In this document: piece after piece, positions 31,009 through 37,863 of the stretch
How positions within the stretch are numbered: position 1 is the first letter of the stretch
Layout of the letters: every line of letters begins with the position of its first letter
From: Candidatus Komeilibacteria bacterium
GTDB lineage: Bacteria; Patescibacteriota; Patescibacteriia; UBA1558; GWA2-36-10
Reading direction: 5' to 3'
Assembly: GCA_018656655.1 (NCBI GenBank)
Contig: JABHYW010000014.1
Coordinates: forward strand, 1 to 38,462
Length of the DNA: 38,462 nucleotides
Translations under genes and position numbers: made by a program
The notes under the pieces: model-generated
The model's database searches: none
Seen by the model: only the letters and a program-made list of their open reading frames with translations
What the model was told of the DNA's origin: nothing

Positions 31009-32238
31009 ATGAATGCATATGATAATGCTCTTAGGCAGTTAGAAAAAGCTGCTAAGCTGATAAAATTAGATAAAGACGTTTTGGCTAGATTGTCTAGTCC
31101 AGAAAAAGTAGTAATGGCTTCATTGCCAATTCGGATGGATGATGGATCTTTGCAAATTTTTCAAGCTTATAGAGTACAATATAATAGTGCTCGGGGACCA
31201 TATAAAGGTGGAATTCGTTTTCATCCGCAAGTAGACCTTGATGAAGTAAAGGCTTTGGCTTTTTGGATGGCAATCAAGGCAGCTGTAGTTGGCATTCCAA
31301 TGGGCGGCGGTAAAGGTGGAGTGATAGTTGATCCTAAATCTTTATCTGAAACTGAATTAGAAAAATTATCTCGGGCTTGGATTAGAGCTTTTAGAGAAGT
31401 GATTGGACCTGAGAAAGATATTCCAGCGCCAGATGTTTATACTACTCCTCAAATTATGGCTTGGATGGCGGATGAGTTCTCTAAATTAGAAGGTAAGCCC
31501 TCGCTTGGTGTAGTAACTGGCAAACCATTAGAATATGGTGGTTCACTGGGAAGAAATAGTGCCACAGCTATGGGTGGATTTTATGTTTTAGGTCAGGCCA
31601 TTGATAAGTTTGGCTTAAAAACAAATAAATTAAAAGTAGCTATTCAAGGATTTGGTAATGCTGGGTCTATTATGGCTAAATTAATGTATGATGCTGGTTA
31701 TAAAGTAGTGGCTTTGGCAGATTCCAAAGGCATTATTTATAATACTAGAGGATTTAATATAGACAAAGTAGTGGAACATAAAGCTACAAAAAAAAGCCTT
31801 AAGACTTTTAAAGGGGCTAAGAAAATTAGTTTAGAAGAATTTTTTGCACTTGAAGTTGATGTCTTAGTGCCAGCTGCTTTGGAAAATCAAATTACTAAAG
31901 ACAATGCTGATGATGTTAAAGCAAAATTTGTTGTGGAATTAGCTAATGGACCGACCACTCCAGAGGCAGATGAAATAATGTATAAAAATAAAGTGATAGT
32001 TATTCCAGATGTACTAGCTAATGCTGGTGGTGTGACTGTATCTTACTTTGAATGGTTACAAAACCTGTCTAATAATTATTGGACAGAAGAAGAGGTAGAT
32101 AAAGAACTTAAAGAAAGAATGATTCCAAGCTTTGAAGCTATCTGGGCTATGGCCGAAGATAAAAAAACTGATTTACGTACAGCTTCATTTATGGTAGCTC
32201 TTGATAGAATTGCCCAGGCTTCTAAAGTAAGAGGTTAA
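31009..32238 (+). CDS. gdhA: Glutamate dehydrogenase (Glu/Leu/Phe/Val dehydrogenase family)
   Basis: 409 residues, close to hexameric GDHs of about 415-420. Landmarks: RVQYNSARGPYKGGIRFHPQ; the catalytic lysine stretch MAIKAAVVGIPMGGGKGGVI; PEKDIPAPDVYTT; the Rossmann motif VAIQGFGNAGSIMAKLMYDA; ELANGPTTPEADEIM; and PDVLANAGGVTVSYFEWLQN. It interconverts glutamate and 2-oxoglutarate with NAD(P)H. Family members that use branched amino acids share these motifs, but the length and PMGGGKGG context favour glutamate. Last gene of the csoR-trxA-trxB-gdhA set, so redox carrier and nitrogen metabolism may be co-expressed. Terminator at 32257-32296. Confidence 0.92.
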   Translation: MNAYDNALRQLEKAAKLIKLDKDVLARLSSPEKVVMASLPIRMDDGSLQIFQAYRVQYNSARGPYKGGIRFHPQVDLDEVKALAFWMAIKAAVVGIPMGGGKGGVIVDPKSLSETELEKLSRAWIRAFREVIGPEKDIPAPDVYTTPQIMAWMADEFSKLEGKPSLGVVTGKPLEYGGSLGRNSATAMGGFYVLGQAIDKFGLKTNKLKVAIQGFGNAGSIMAKLMYDAGYKVVALADSKGIIYNTRGFNIDKVVEHKATKKSLKTFKGAKKISLEEFFALEVDVLVPAALENQITKDNADDVKAKFVVELANGPTTPEADEIMYKNKVIVIPDVLANAGGVTVSYFEWLQNLSNNYWTEEEVDKELKERMIPSFEAIWAMAEDKKTDLRTASFMVALDRIAQASKVRG

Positions 32239-32256
32239 TTATAGATTTTAAAATAC

Positions 32257-32296
32257 AAATACTTCCTGACTGAGCTTAGGAAGTATTTTGTTTTTT
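32257..32296 (+). terminator. Terminator of gdhA
   Basis: AAATACTTCCT (32257-32267) pairs perfectly with AGGAAGTATTT (32278-32288), then TGTTTTTT. Confidence 0.9.
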
Positions 32297-32320
32297 AGTT
32301 AAAGGGTGTAAAATGTAGTT

Positions 32321-32905
32321 ATGATGAAATTTATTGTCGGAATAGATGAGGCGGGTAGAGGACCATTGGCTGGGCCGATTGTGGCAGCAGCTGTGCTTAA
32401 TAATTTTTCAGCTAAGAATAAACAAATTTTGTCTCAAGTTAAAGATTCAAAAAAACTTACCCCTAAGCGACGTGAAGATTTATTTTGGCCGATTATAAAA
32501 AATATGACTTGGTCTGTTCGGGCTTTTGATAATCACTTTATAGATAAATATGGAATTCAAGCAGCCAATGTTTTGTTATTTCATGAGCTGGGCCAAGATT
32601 TATTACATCAGACTAAGGGAGGGGTTAAAATATTAGCTGATTATGTAGGAGGTGCTCCAGATAAGTTAAGACATATTGATTTTCATAAAAAGGGTGAAGA
32701 TAAATTTCAGGAAATTGCCGCCGCTTCTATAATTGCTAAAGTATATCGAGATAGATTGATGATGGGTTTAGATAAGGCTTTTCCGCACTATGATTTTTGG
32801 CTACATAAAGGTTATGGTACTAAGAAACATTATGAGAATTTAGATAAATTAGGACCAAGTTCAATACATCGTCGTAGCTTTCTCAAAAATTATTTACAAA
32901 AATAA
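32321..32905 (+). CDS. rnhB: Ribonuclease HII
   Basis: 194 residues (usual 190-220). It removes ribonucleotides and RNA primers from DNA-RNA hybrids. Active-site region FIVGIDEAGRGPLAGPIVAA supplies the Asp-Glu pair; KDSKKLTPKRREDLF and AAASIIAKVYRDRLM are the other signatures. The C-terminus has YGTKKHYENLDKLGPSSIHR, with RSFLKN closing. ATG at 32321, with a second ATG three bases on. No convincing Shine-Dalgarno. Confidence 0.95.
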   Translation: MMKFIVGIDEAGRGPLAGPIVAAAVLNNFSAKNKQILSQVKDSKKLTPKRREDLFWPIIKNMTWSVRAFDNHFIDKYGIQAANVLLFHELGQDLLHQTKGGVKILADYVGGAPDKLRHIDFHKKGEDKFQEIAAASIIAKVYRDRLMMGLDKAFPHYDFWLHKGYGTKKHYENLDKLGPSSIHRRSFLKNYLQK

Positions 32906-32917
32906 ATATAGTTTTTC

Positions 32918-32946
32918 TTGACAGCTTCTTTTTATTTCTCTAAGAT
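32918..32946 (+). promoter_or_regulatory. Promoter of the plus-strand small RNA
   Basis: TTGACA (32918-32923), 17 nt, TAAGAT (32941-32946); +1 expected at 32953. Confidence 0.6.
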
Positions 32947-32952
32947 AGGAGA

Positions 32953-33021
32953 GACAAATAAAGCCGTCGACTCTAAGATAGACGGCTTAGTACAAAAGCC
33001 CCCACCGAAGTGGGGGCTTTT
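32953..33021 (+). ncRNA. Candidate small RNA, plus strand (about 70 nt)
   Basis: Between rnhB and ssb. Two hairpins: AAGCCGTC/GACGGCTT (32961-32968 with 32981-32988) and a perfect 12-bp terminator stem AAAAGCCCCCAC/GTGGGGGCTTTT (32994-33005 with 33010-33021). No coding potential. It overlaps the opposing candidate RNA. Confidence 0.5.
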
Positions 33022-33061
33022 GCGAAGAAAAGCGATTTTGAGAGCTAACTAGGTTAGTCTC
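32993..33061 (-). ncRNA. Candidate small RNA, minus strand (about 70 nt)
   Basis: A minus-strand promoter, TTGACA (33097-33092), 17 nt, TAATCT (33074-33069), predicts +1 near 33062. The RNA would contain a GAGACTAAC/GTTAGCTCTC hairpin. It would end at the same palindromic terminator, whose A and T flanks make it bidirectional. Confidence 0.4.
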
Positions 33062-33168
33062 AGACTCTAGATTAGTATAAAACGGCTTTTTTGTCAATCT
33101 CCAGTCAAGCTGGGGACAGGTTAATAAGTAATTTCATCTAAATAGGTGGAAAAGGAAAGAAAAGCGAT

Positions 33169-33579
33169 ATGGATTTAAACAAAGTAAGTTTAATTGGCAA
33201 TTTAGCTAGTGATCCAGAGGCCAAAACATTGGCATCTGGGCAAAATTTGGCACTTTTTAGGATAGCTACTAATTATACTTGGCGTGACGCTAGTACTAAA
33301 GAAAAAAAGACTAGAGCTGATTTTCACAGAGTAGTAGCTTGGGGTAGATTAGCAGATATTATTAATACCTATTTAAAAAAAGGCTCCAAGGTATTTTTAG
33401 AAGGGCGTTTACAAAATCGTTCTTGGGAGGATAAAGACAAAAATAAACATTATATGACAGAAATCGTGCTGTCTGAGTTAATTATGCTAGGCGGCAGTAG
33501 TAAAAAAGCTGTAAAAGGAGACGAAACAGCTAAAGAGGACGTCGATGTCGAAGAAATTCAAATAGAAGACAACGAGTAG
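33169..33579 (+). CDS. ssb: Single-stranded DNA-binding protein
   Basis: 136 residues. The N-terminal OB fold is typical: MDLNKVSLIGNLASDPEAKT, then FRIATNYTWRDASTKEKKTR, ADFHRVVAWGRLADIINTYL, KKGSKVFLEGRLQNRSWEDK and YMTEIVLSELIMLG. The acidic C-terminus ends EEIQIEDNE and lacks the DDDIPF-like tip that recruits partners in most bacteria, so protein contacts may differ. It binds ssDNA during replication and repair. Its stop codon lies in the loop of a 9-bp hairpin (33565-33587). Confidence 0.93.
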   Translation: MDLNKVSLIGNLASDPEAKTLASGQNLALFRIATNYTWRDASTKEKKTRADFHRVVAWGRLADIINTYLKKGSKVFLEGRLQNRSWEDKDKNKHYMTEIVLSELIMLGGSSKKAVKGDETAKEDVDVEEIQIEDNE

Positions 33580-33587
33580 TTGTCTTC
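33565..33587 (+). terminator. Hairpin spanning the ssb stop codon
   Basis: GAAGACAAC (33565-33573) pairs perfectly with GTTGTCTTC (33579-33587). The T run is short (TTTG). A second stem, CTGAAG/CTTCAG, follows near 33595-33625. Terminator or 3'-stabilising structure. Confidence 0.45.
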
Positions 33588-33693
33588 TTTGAGGTCTGAA
33601 GTTTAGCCTGTACCTTCAGGCCTTAGACAAGATAATTAGAAGAAAAGTTATTTTGGGAGTTCTTTTACATTTAACAAAGGAGGTAGGGAAGTT

Positions 33694-33756
33694 TTGAAGA
33701 AAGAAGGGATTTTAATTGTACTTGTTTTTGTTTTAAACCAAAAAAGGAGAAAGTGA
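33694..33756 (+). CDS. Possible 20-residue small protein coupled to the lipoprotein gene
   Basis: A TTG frame, 10 nt after a strong GGAGG (33679-33683), encodes MKKEGILIVLVFVLNQKRRK. Its TGA overlaps the downstream ATG by one base (TGATG). The product has a basic-hydrophobic-basic profile. The Shine-Dalgarno has no other obvious user, but the start is TTG and there is no homology evidence. Confidence 0.35.
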   Translation: MKKEGILIVLVFVLNQKRRK

Positions 33757-34475
33757 TGAATAGCAAAACTTTAGGTAGTATCATTTTGTTTTCAGTAATA
33801 ATTTTAGTTTTGGGTGGGTGTACTGAAGATCAAATAATTTTCATTCCAGAAATAGAGGAGGCGTCAATTGACATTGAGGATGGCTTGAGTGCAGACGAGA
33901 TTAATAGTATCGCAGTTATAGAATATGAAGATTTTTTAGCAAATGGAGGAGTGCCAAGTGAAGAAGCTATAAATCAAGGGCAGTGTGTTTATGTGTCGGT
34001 ACCTTTGTTTATGCAAAGAGATGAAAGGTGGTGCGATCAATCTTTGGGACATAATTGGGATGGTGCAGCGACTATTGGGCAGTCAAACGGACAGCTTACT
34101 TGTTTGGCCATGATTTATAAAAAGTGGGGCTATAATTCAGACCCACAAATTTTAAATGATTGGTATTTTCACGGGCAAGCACATTATCTTTTTTCTCATA
34201 GTGGAAATGGAGATTTATTACGTTTTCCAGAAGCATTGCATTATCCAGGCGCTGTTAGACAATATAGAGATATTCAAGCGCATGAAATTTTTAGAAAACT
34301 TTTACTTGGTCAACCAGTAATAGCAAATATTACATTTGGTGAAGTTGACAGCCACTTTGTTATTATTTTTGCTTTTGACGGACAACGTTTTTGGGTGAAA
34401 GATCCTATTAGAGGCACTGTCCGTTTATATGGTGCGGCTAATTCTGATAGATCATTCAGGATCTATGGATATTAG
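33756..34475 (+). CDS. Secreted lipoprotein with a C39-like peptidase fold, catalytic Cys displaced
   Basis: 239 residues from the ATG at 33756, six nt after GGAG. A GTG at 33753 is less well spaced. Signal peptide and lipobox: LFSVIILVLGGC, with Cys22 as the lipidated residue. An acidic linker (about 25-75) leads to a Peptidase_C39_2-like domain: VSVPLFMQRDERWCDQSLG; GAATIGQSNGQLTCLAMIYK; WGYNSDPQILNDWY; GQPVIANITFGEVDSHFVII; and WVKDPIRGTVRLYG. His and Asp/Asn positions (SHF, KDP) are kept. In the usual SGC-x-x-T-S-x-A-M motif the Cys position is Gly112, and a Cys occurs four residues later (Cys116). The protein may be an inactive binder or use Cys116. Cell-surface location is inferred from the lipobox. 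Confidence 0.75.
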   Translation: MNSKTLGSIILFSVIILVLGGCTEDQIIFIPEIEEASIDIEDGLSADEINSIAVIEYEDFLANGGVPSEEAINQGQCVYVSVPLFMQRDERWCDQSLGHNWDGAATIGQSNGQLTCLAMIYKKWGYNSDPQILNDWYFHGQAHYLFSHSGNGDLLRFPEALHYPGAVRQYRDIQAHEIFRKLLLGQPVIANITFGEVDSHFVIIFAFDGQRFWVKDPIRGTVRLYGAANSDRSFRIYGY

Positions 34476-34483
34476 CTTTGTGT

Positions 34484-34514
34484 GTGGGGTGTGGAATTAA
34501 ATTTTACACCCCAC
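34484..34514 (+). terminator. Hairpin after the lipoprotein gene
   Basis: GTGGGGTGT (34484-34492) pairs perfectly with ACACCCCAC (34506-34514). The U run is poor, so termination efficiency is uncertain. Confidence 0.55.
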
Positions 34515-34536
34515 TAGATAATTATTAATTTATTTT

Positions 34537-37047
34537 ATGTTGAAAAAAGCGATTTTATTATTTATTTTATTATTTTGCCTTAAAGTTCAGGCCAGTGAAC
34601 AAGATTTAGTCATTTCTGAAATTATGTATGATATTGATGGGGCTGATAGTGGGCATGAATGGATAGAATTATATAATTCAGGACCAGAAGAATTAATAGT
34701 TAGTAGTACTTGGCGATTTTTTGATGGATCTAATCATAATATTAATCTCTATCAAGGCACCAGTACTATAGCTAGCCAAGATTTTTTTGTTTTAGCAGAC
34801 AACTCTGAACAATTTTTGCTAGACTATCCAAATTTTATTGGAAATTTATATGACACAGTCATGAATTTACCAAATTCTAGTTCTAGTTTGGCTATTAGCT
34901 TTGATGGGGGAGCTAGTTATGCCCTAGAAGAGCAGTACGATTCTTTTTGGGGTGCTGACGGCGATGGTTATTCCTTGGAGAAAATAGATTATGCTACTAG
35001 CTCACCAGATAATTGGCAAGTTAGTGCTGATTTAGGGGGTACACCAGGCCAAATGAATAGTGATGGCCAAATAGATGTCCCGCCAGAGGAGAATCCCGAC
35101 CAAGGCGGAGAGGAAGACCAAGGCCAAGCTTGGCAACAACTGATTATTAATGAATTTTTACCAAATCCTGAAGGTAGTGATAGTAATGAGTGGATAGAAT
35201 TGTATAATATTGGTCCGGAGACATTAAATTTAGATAGTTTAAAAATAAAAGATAATTCCAATAGAATTTTTACACTTGATCAGGACGATATTTTGGATTT
35301 AAATTTATTGGCCAATAATTATTTATTACTTCCCAAGAGCGTGACGGGTATTTCTTTAAATAATTCTAATGGTGACGCAGTTATTATTATGAATCCAGCT
35401 GAGGATATTATTCAGTCGGTGGCTTATAGTGAATCAGCTATAGAAGGGCGATCCTACGCTAAATCTGACAGTGGTTTTGTTTGGACTAAAACACCTACGC
35501 CTGGAGCAGTTAATCAAATAGCCCTTAATCAAGCGCCGATAGCTCAAATAAGCGTAGAAGAGGACGAGTTTTTAGTTGGTATTAAGCTTAATTTTTCTGC
35601 TAAAAATTCTTATGATCCAGAAGGGGATGATTTAGATTATCTTTGGGAATTTGGAGATAATCAGACTAGCACTAAAGAAAATATAAAACACGCTTTTGAT
35701 AGTTTGGGTAATTATACAGTACGTTTAACAGTTAGTGATCCAGAAGGAGCCTTTGATACTGTTGAATTTTCAATTGAAATTTTTCAAGCACCCGAAGAAG
35801 TAAATGAAGATGATGAAGAAATAAAATCCGAAGAGCCAGCCAAGATTGCTATTGATTTGGCCGAAGATGATTTAATAATTTCTGAATTTATTCCTAATCC
35901 AGTCGGTAGTGATGACAATGAATGGATTGAACTATATAATGCTAGTGATGAAGAGATAAATTTATATGCCTGGCAGCTTGATGATCAAGAGGGAGGTAGT
36001 AAAGCTTATGAATTTTCGACTAGCACAGTTATTTTGGCAAAGGATTTTTTATTATTAGCTAGAGAAGAAACAAAAATTACGCTTAACAACTCTAGTGATT
36101 CAGTGCGTTTGTTAAATCCTTTGGGAGGCGTTTATCAAGAAGTAGTTTATGAAAAGATACCAGAAGGAAAATCTTATGCTTGGGATTTTGAAAATAATGA
36201 ATGGGCTATCAATGACCCAAGTCCTGGTGTTCAAAATATTTTTATCGAAGACTTAAAAGATGATGTATCAACTGAAATTTTGGCGCAAGGCGAAGAAATT
36301 ATATATGGAATAGCCGAAATAAAAGACCTAGAGAAAAATCAAGAAATAATTACTCAAGGAATAGCCATAAATAATGTAAATTCAGACGAGCGTAGCTTGT
36401 ATTTAGCAGACTATAATTTTTTAGAAGTTAATTTTGAAGAGATTGTAGAAATCTATTCTTATTATAAGAATTTTCCAGACATAAAAATTGGAGATTTAGT
36501 AACAGTGCAAGGTAAAATTTCTAAACTTGATGATTTACCCAGAGTAAAAATTAAAATAGCCGAAGATATTTGGCAAAATGATGTAAGCGTAGATTTACAA
36601 AATTTAGAAATTATCGAAGTAGAGGATATAGAAGAATATTTATTGGGCGCTTATATAAATACTAAAGGTATAGTAGTAAGAAAAAGCGGAAAAAATGTTT
36701 ATTTAGCTAGTAAATTAGAAGAAGATTATATAGTTAGAGTATATAGTAAATTTTCTACCAAAGAACTAGAGATTAAAAAAGGCGATGAAATGGTGGTTTC
36801 TGGCATACTTAGTGAAACTGACAGTAGTTTTAAATTAGTGCCTTTTGATATAGGTGCTATATCAGTATCTAAACAAGTTTTAGGAGCCAAGATTGAAGCC
36901 GATAAAAACATGGAAACGGAGATTAGTACTAGTACTAGCCAAGTTTTAGGGAAGGAAGGAAAAACAAATATAAAGAATATGTTGGTTTTTATTATAATAG
37001 GCTTGGCCATAGTTTCTTTAATTTATTTTGTTAAAAAGAAAATCTAG
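34537..37047 (+). CDS. Large surface protein: three lamin-tail domains, PKD, OB-like repeats, C-terminal anchor
   Basis: 836 residues. Signal peptide 1-19 (MLKKAILLFILLFCLKVQA). Lamin-tail-like domains at about 22-170 (LVISEIMYDIDGADSGHEWI), 200-325 (LIINEFLPNPEGSDSNEWIE) and 445-570 (LIISEFIPNPVGSDDNEWIE), each ending in a PGxxN-type segment. A PKD domain at about 333-415 contains SYDPEGDDLDYLWEFGDNQT and YTVRLTVSDPEG. Residues about 590-765 hold two OB-like segments (IKIGDLVTVQGKISKLDDLP and IKKGDEMVVSGILSETDSSF). It ends with a membrane helix (MLVFIIIGLAIVSLIYFV) and KKKI, a sortase-independent anchor. Extracellular LTDs in bacteria accompany nucleases or adhesion modules, and OB folds often bind nucleic acids, so DNA capture at the surface is an inference. 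No nuclease motif was seen. Confidence 0.85.
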   Translation: MLKKAILLFILLFCLKVQASEQDLVISEIMYDIDGADSGHEWIELYNSGPEELIVSSTWRFFDGSNHNINLYQGTSTIASQDFFVLADNSEQFLLDYPNFIGNLYDTVMNLPNSSSSLAISFDGGASYALEEQYDSFWGADGDGYSLEKIDYATSSPDNWQVSADLGGTPGQMNSDGQIDVPPEENPDQGGEEDQGQAWQQLIINEFLPNPEGSDSNEWIELYNIGPETLNLDSLKIKDNSNRIFTLDQDDILDLNLLANNYLLLPKSVTGISLNNSNGDAVIIMNPAEDIIQSVAYSESAIEGRSYAKSDSGFVWTKTPTPGAVNQIALNQAPIAQISVEEDEFLVGIKLNFSAKNSYDPEGDDLDYLWEFGDNQTSTKENIKHAFDSLGNYTVRLTVSDPEGAFDTVEFSIEIFQAPEEVNEDDEEIKSEEPAKIAIDLAEDDLIISEFIPNPVGSDDNEWIELYNASDEEINLYAWQLDDQEGGSKAYEFSTSTVILAKDFLLLAREETKITLNNSSDSVRLLNPLGGVYQEVVYEKIPEGKSYAWDFENNEWAINDPSPGVQNIFIEDLKDDVSTEILAQGEEIIYGIAEIKDLEKNQEIITQGIAINNVNSDERSLYLADYNFLEVNFEEIVEIYSYYKNFPDIKIGDLVTVQGKISKLDDLPRVKIKIAEDIWQNDVSVDLQNLEIIEVEDIEEYLLGAYINTKGIVVRKSGKNVYLASKLEEDYIVRVYSKFSTKELEIKKGDEMVVSGILSETDSSFKLVPFDIGAISVSKQVLGAKIEADKNMETEISTSTSQVLGKEGKTNIKNMLVFIIIGLAIVSLIYFVKKKI

Positions 37048-37067
37048 TAAGAGAGAAATTTTAGTAT

Positions 37068-37097
37068 TTGACAAAGCATAACGTATCGCGTTATTAT
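37068..37097 (+). promoter_or_regulatory. Promoter and operator of the HigA-like gene
   Basis: TTGACA (37068-37073), 18 nt, TATTAT (37092-37097). ATAACG-N5-CGTTAT (37078-37094), a perfect 6-bp inverted repeat, fills the spacer and enters the -10, as expected for an autorepressor operator. TAATAATTATTA just downstream is a further palindrome. Confidence 0.65.
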
Positions 37098-37129
37098 ATT
37101 AATAATTATTATTGATATATATAAAATAT

Positions 37130-37432
37130 ATGCCAAAAAAAATAAAAGCAATACATCCCGGTGAAATATTAATGGAAGAATTTTTGAAACCTTTTGGAAT
37201 TAGTCAGTATCGTGTAGCTAAGGACATTGGTGTTGCACCAATAAGAATTAATGAGATTGTACATAGCTCAAGAGCTATTACGACTGACACTGCTCTTCGT
37301 CTGGCAAAATATTTTAGTACTTCAGCAGAATTTTGGCTTAATTTACAATCACGTTATAATTTAGAAATAGAAACAGAAAAAATGTCTGGCATTTTACAAA
37401 AAGAAGTTAAGGTGCTGGAATTTAGTAATTAA
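37130..37432 (+). CDS. Orphan HigA/VapI-type HTH regulator
   Basis: 100 residues from the ATG at 37130 (MPKKIKAIHPGEILMEEFLK). The TTG at 37112 is rejected. The family pattern is clear: IHPGEILMEEFLKPFGIS, then QYRVAKDIGVAPIRINEIVH (the HTH), RAITTDTALRLAKYF and TSAEFWLNLQSRYNLEIE. These are antitoxins of HigBA modules or stand-alone repressors. No HigB toxin gene is found: the 64 bp upstream are promoter and operator, and the gene downstream is a TrpR-like repressor. It therefore looks like a solitary regulator, probably autoregulated through the palindrome in its promoter. Confidence 0.88.
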   Translation: MPKKIKAIHPGEILMEEFLKPFGISQYRVAKDIGVAPIRINEIVHSSRAITTDTALRLAKYFSTSAEFWLNLQSRYNLEIETEKMSGILQKEVKVLEFSN

Positions 37433-37440
37433 TATTTTTC

Positions 37441-37484
37441 TTGACAGTATTTAGTATCTATACTATTATACTAGTGTAATAGTA
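37441..37484 (+). promoter_or_regulatory. Promoter and TrpR-type operator of the trpR-like gene
   Basis: TTGACA (37441-37446), 17 nt, TATTAT (37464-37469). A 24-nt palindrome (37461-37484, arms TACTATTA/TAATAGTA around ACTAGT) covers the -10 and +1. Within it CTAT, CTAG and ATAG are spaced by 4 nt, echoing the CTAG-N4-CTAG pattern of known trp operators. The leader is only about 12 nt. Confidence 0.7.
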
Positions 37485-37487
37485 TAT

Positions 37488-37736
37488 ATGAATAAGTATT
37501 TAAAAAATCTAAGTAAATATCTTTTGTCTATTAAGACAGAGCGAGAAATGCAGAATTTTTTGACTGCTATTTTCACTCCAGCTGAAATAGAGCATGTGCC
37601 TAAGAGATTAGAGCTAGTGCGTTTATTAAAACAAGGTATACCTCAACATGAGATAGCTAAGCGATTGAACATGGGTGTAGCTACTGTTACTAGAGGATCG
37701 CAAGAATTAAAAAAGGATAATTTTAAAAATGTATAA
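37488..37736 (+). CDS. TrpR-family repressor
   Basis: 82 residues, shorter than E. coli TrpR (108). Helical N-terminus: MNKYLKNLSKYLLSIKTERE. Then FTPAEIEHVPKRLELVRLLK, matching the LTPDERxALxxRxRIVxxLL stretch. The HTH reads QGIPQHEIAKRLNMGVATVT, followed by RGSQELK. GVATVTRGSQELK is nearly the GIATITRGSNSLK recognition helix of TrpR, which favours a Trp-repressor-like protein over the YerC branch, although YerC-type proteins are close. A Trp-responsive role is supported by context: trpB lies downstream, with a leader peptide and attenuator between. Its stop overlaps the leader-peptide start, so both are on one transcript under the palindromic operator. Confidence 0.85.
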   Translation: MNKYLKNLSKYLLSIKTEREMQNFLTAIFTPAEIEHVPKRLELVRLLKQGIPQHEIAKRLNMGVATVTRGSQELKKDNFKNV

Positions 37737-37794
37737 AACAATAAACAAACAATTAAATTGGTGGAAAGATTTTAAGAGCTGGTGTTGTGCTTAG
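37729..37794 (+). CDS. Candidate trp leader peptide (TrpL), 21 residues
   Basis: ATG at 37729 to TAG at 37792-37794. The peptide contains NWWKDFKSWCC: tandem Trp codons at 37759-37764 and a third at 37780-37782, so 3 of 21 residues are Trp. The start overlaps the last 8 nt of the trpR-like gene. The sequence GATAATTTTAAAA before the ATG lacks a strong Shine-Dalgarno, so translation may be coupled to the upstream stop. The stop codon lies right after the antiterminator's 5' arm. This is the arrangement of ribosome-mediated trp attenuators in Proteobacteria and Actinobacteria. Too short for ordinary gene callers. Confidence 0.75.
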   Translation: MYKTINKQLNWWKDFKSWCCA

Positions 37795-37836
37795 AGTTTT
37801 TATTATTTGCAACAGCCGGTTTGGACCGGTTTTTTT
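37776..37836 (+). terminator. trp attenuator: alternative antiterminator and terminator
   Basis: Terminator: CCGGT (37816-37820) pairs with ACCGG (37825-37829), extended by A-T and G-T pairs, followed by seven T (37830-37836). Antiterminator: 37776-37789 (GAGCTGGTGTTGTG) pairs with 37808-37822 with one bulged G, using the same CCGG. The two are mutually exclusive. A ribosome stalled at the tandem Trp codons leaves 37776 onward free, whereas one at the stop codon covers it. Confidence 0.75.
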
Positions 37837-37863
37837 ATTTAAAAAATTATTAATTATAAAATT

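Noticed and set aside
34989-37010. Minus-strand ORFs at 34989-35261 and 36726-37010
   Set aside because: Antisense shadows within the LTD/PKD surface protein.
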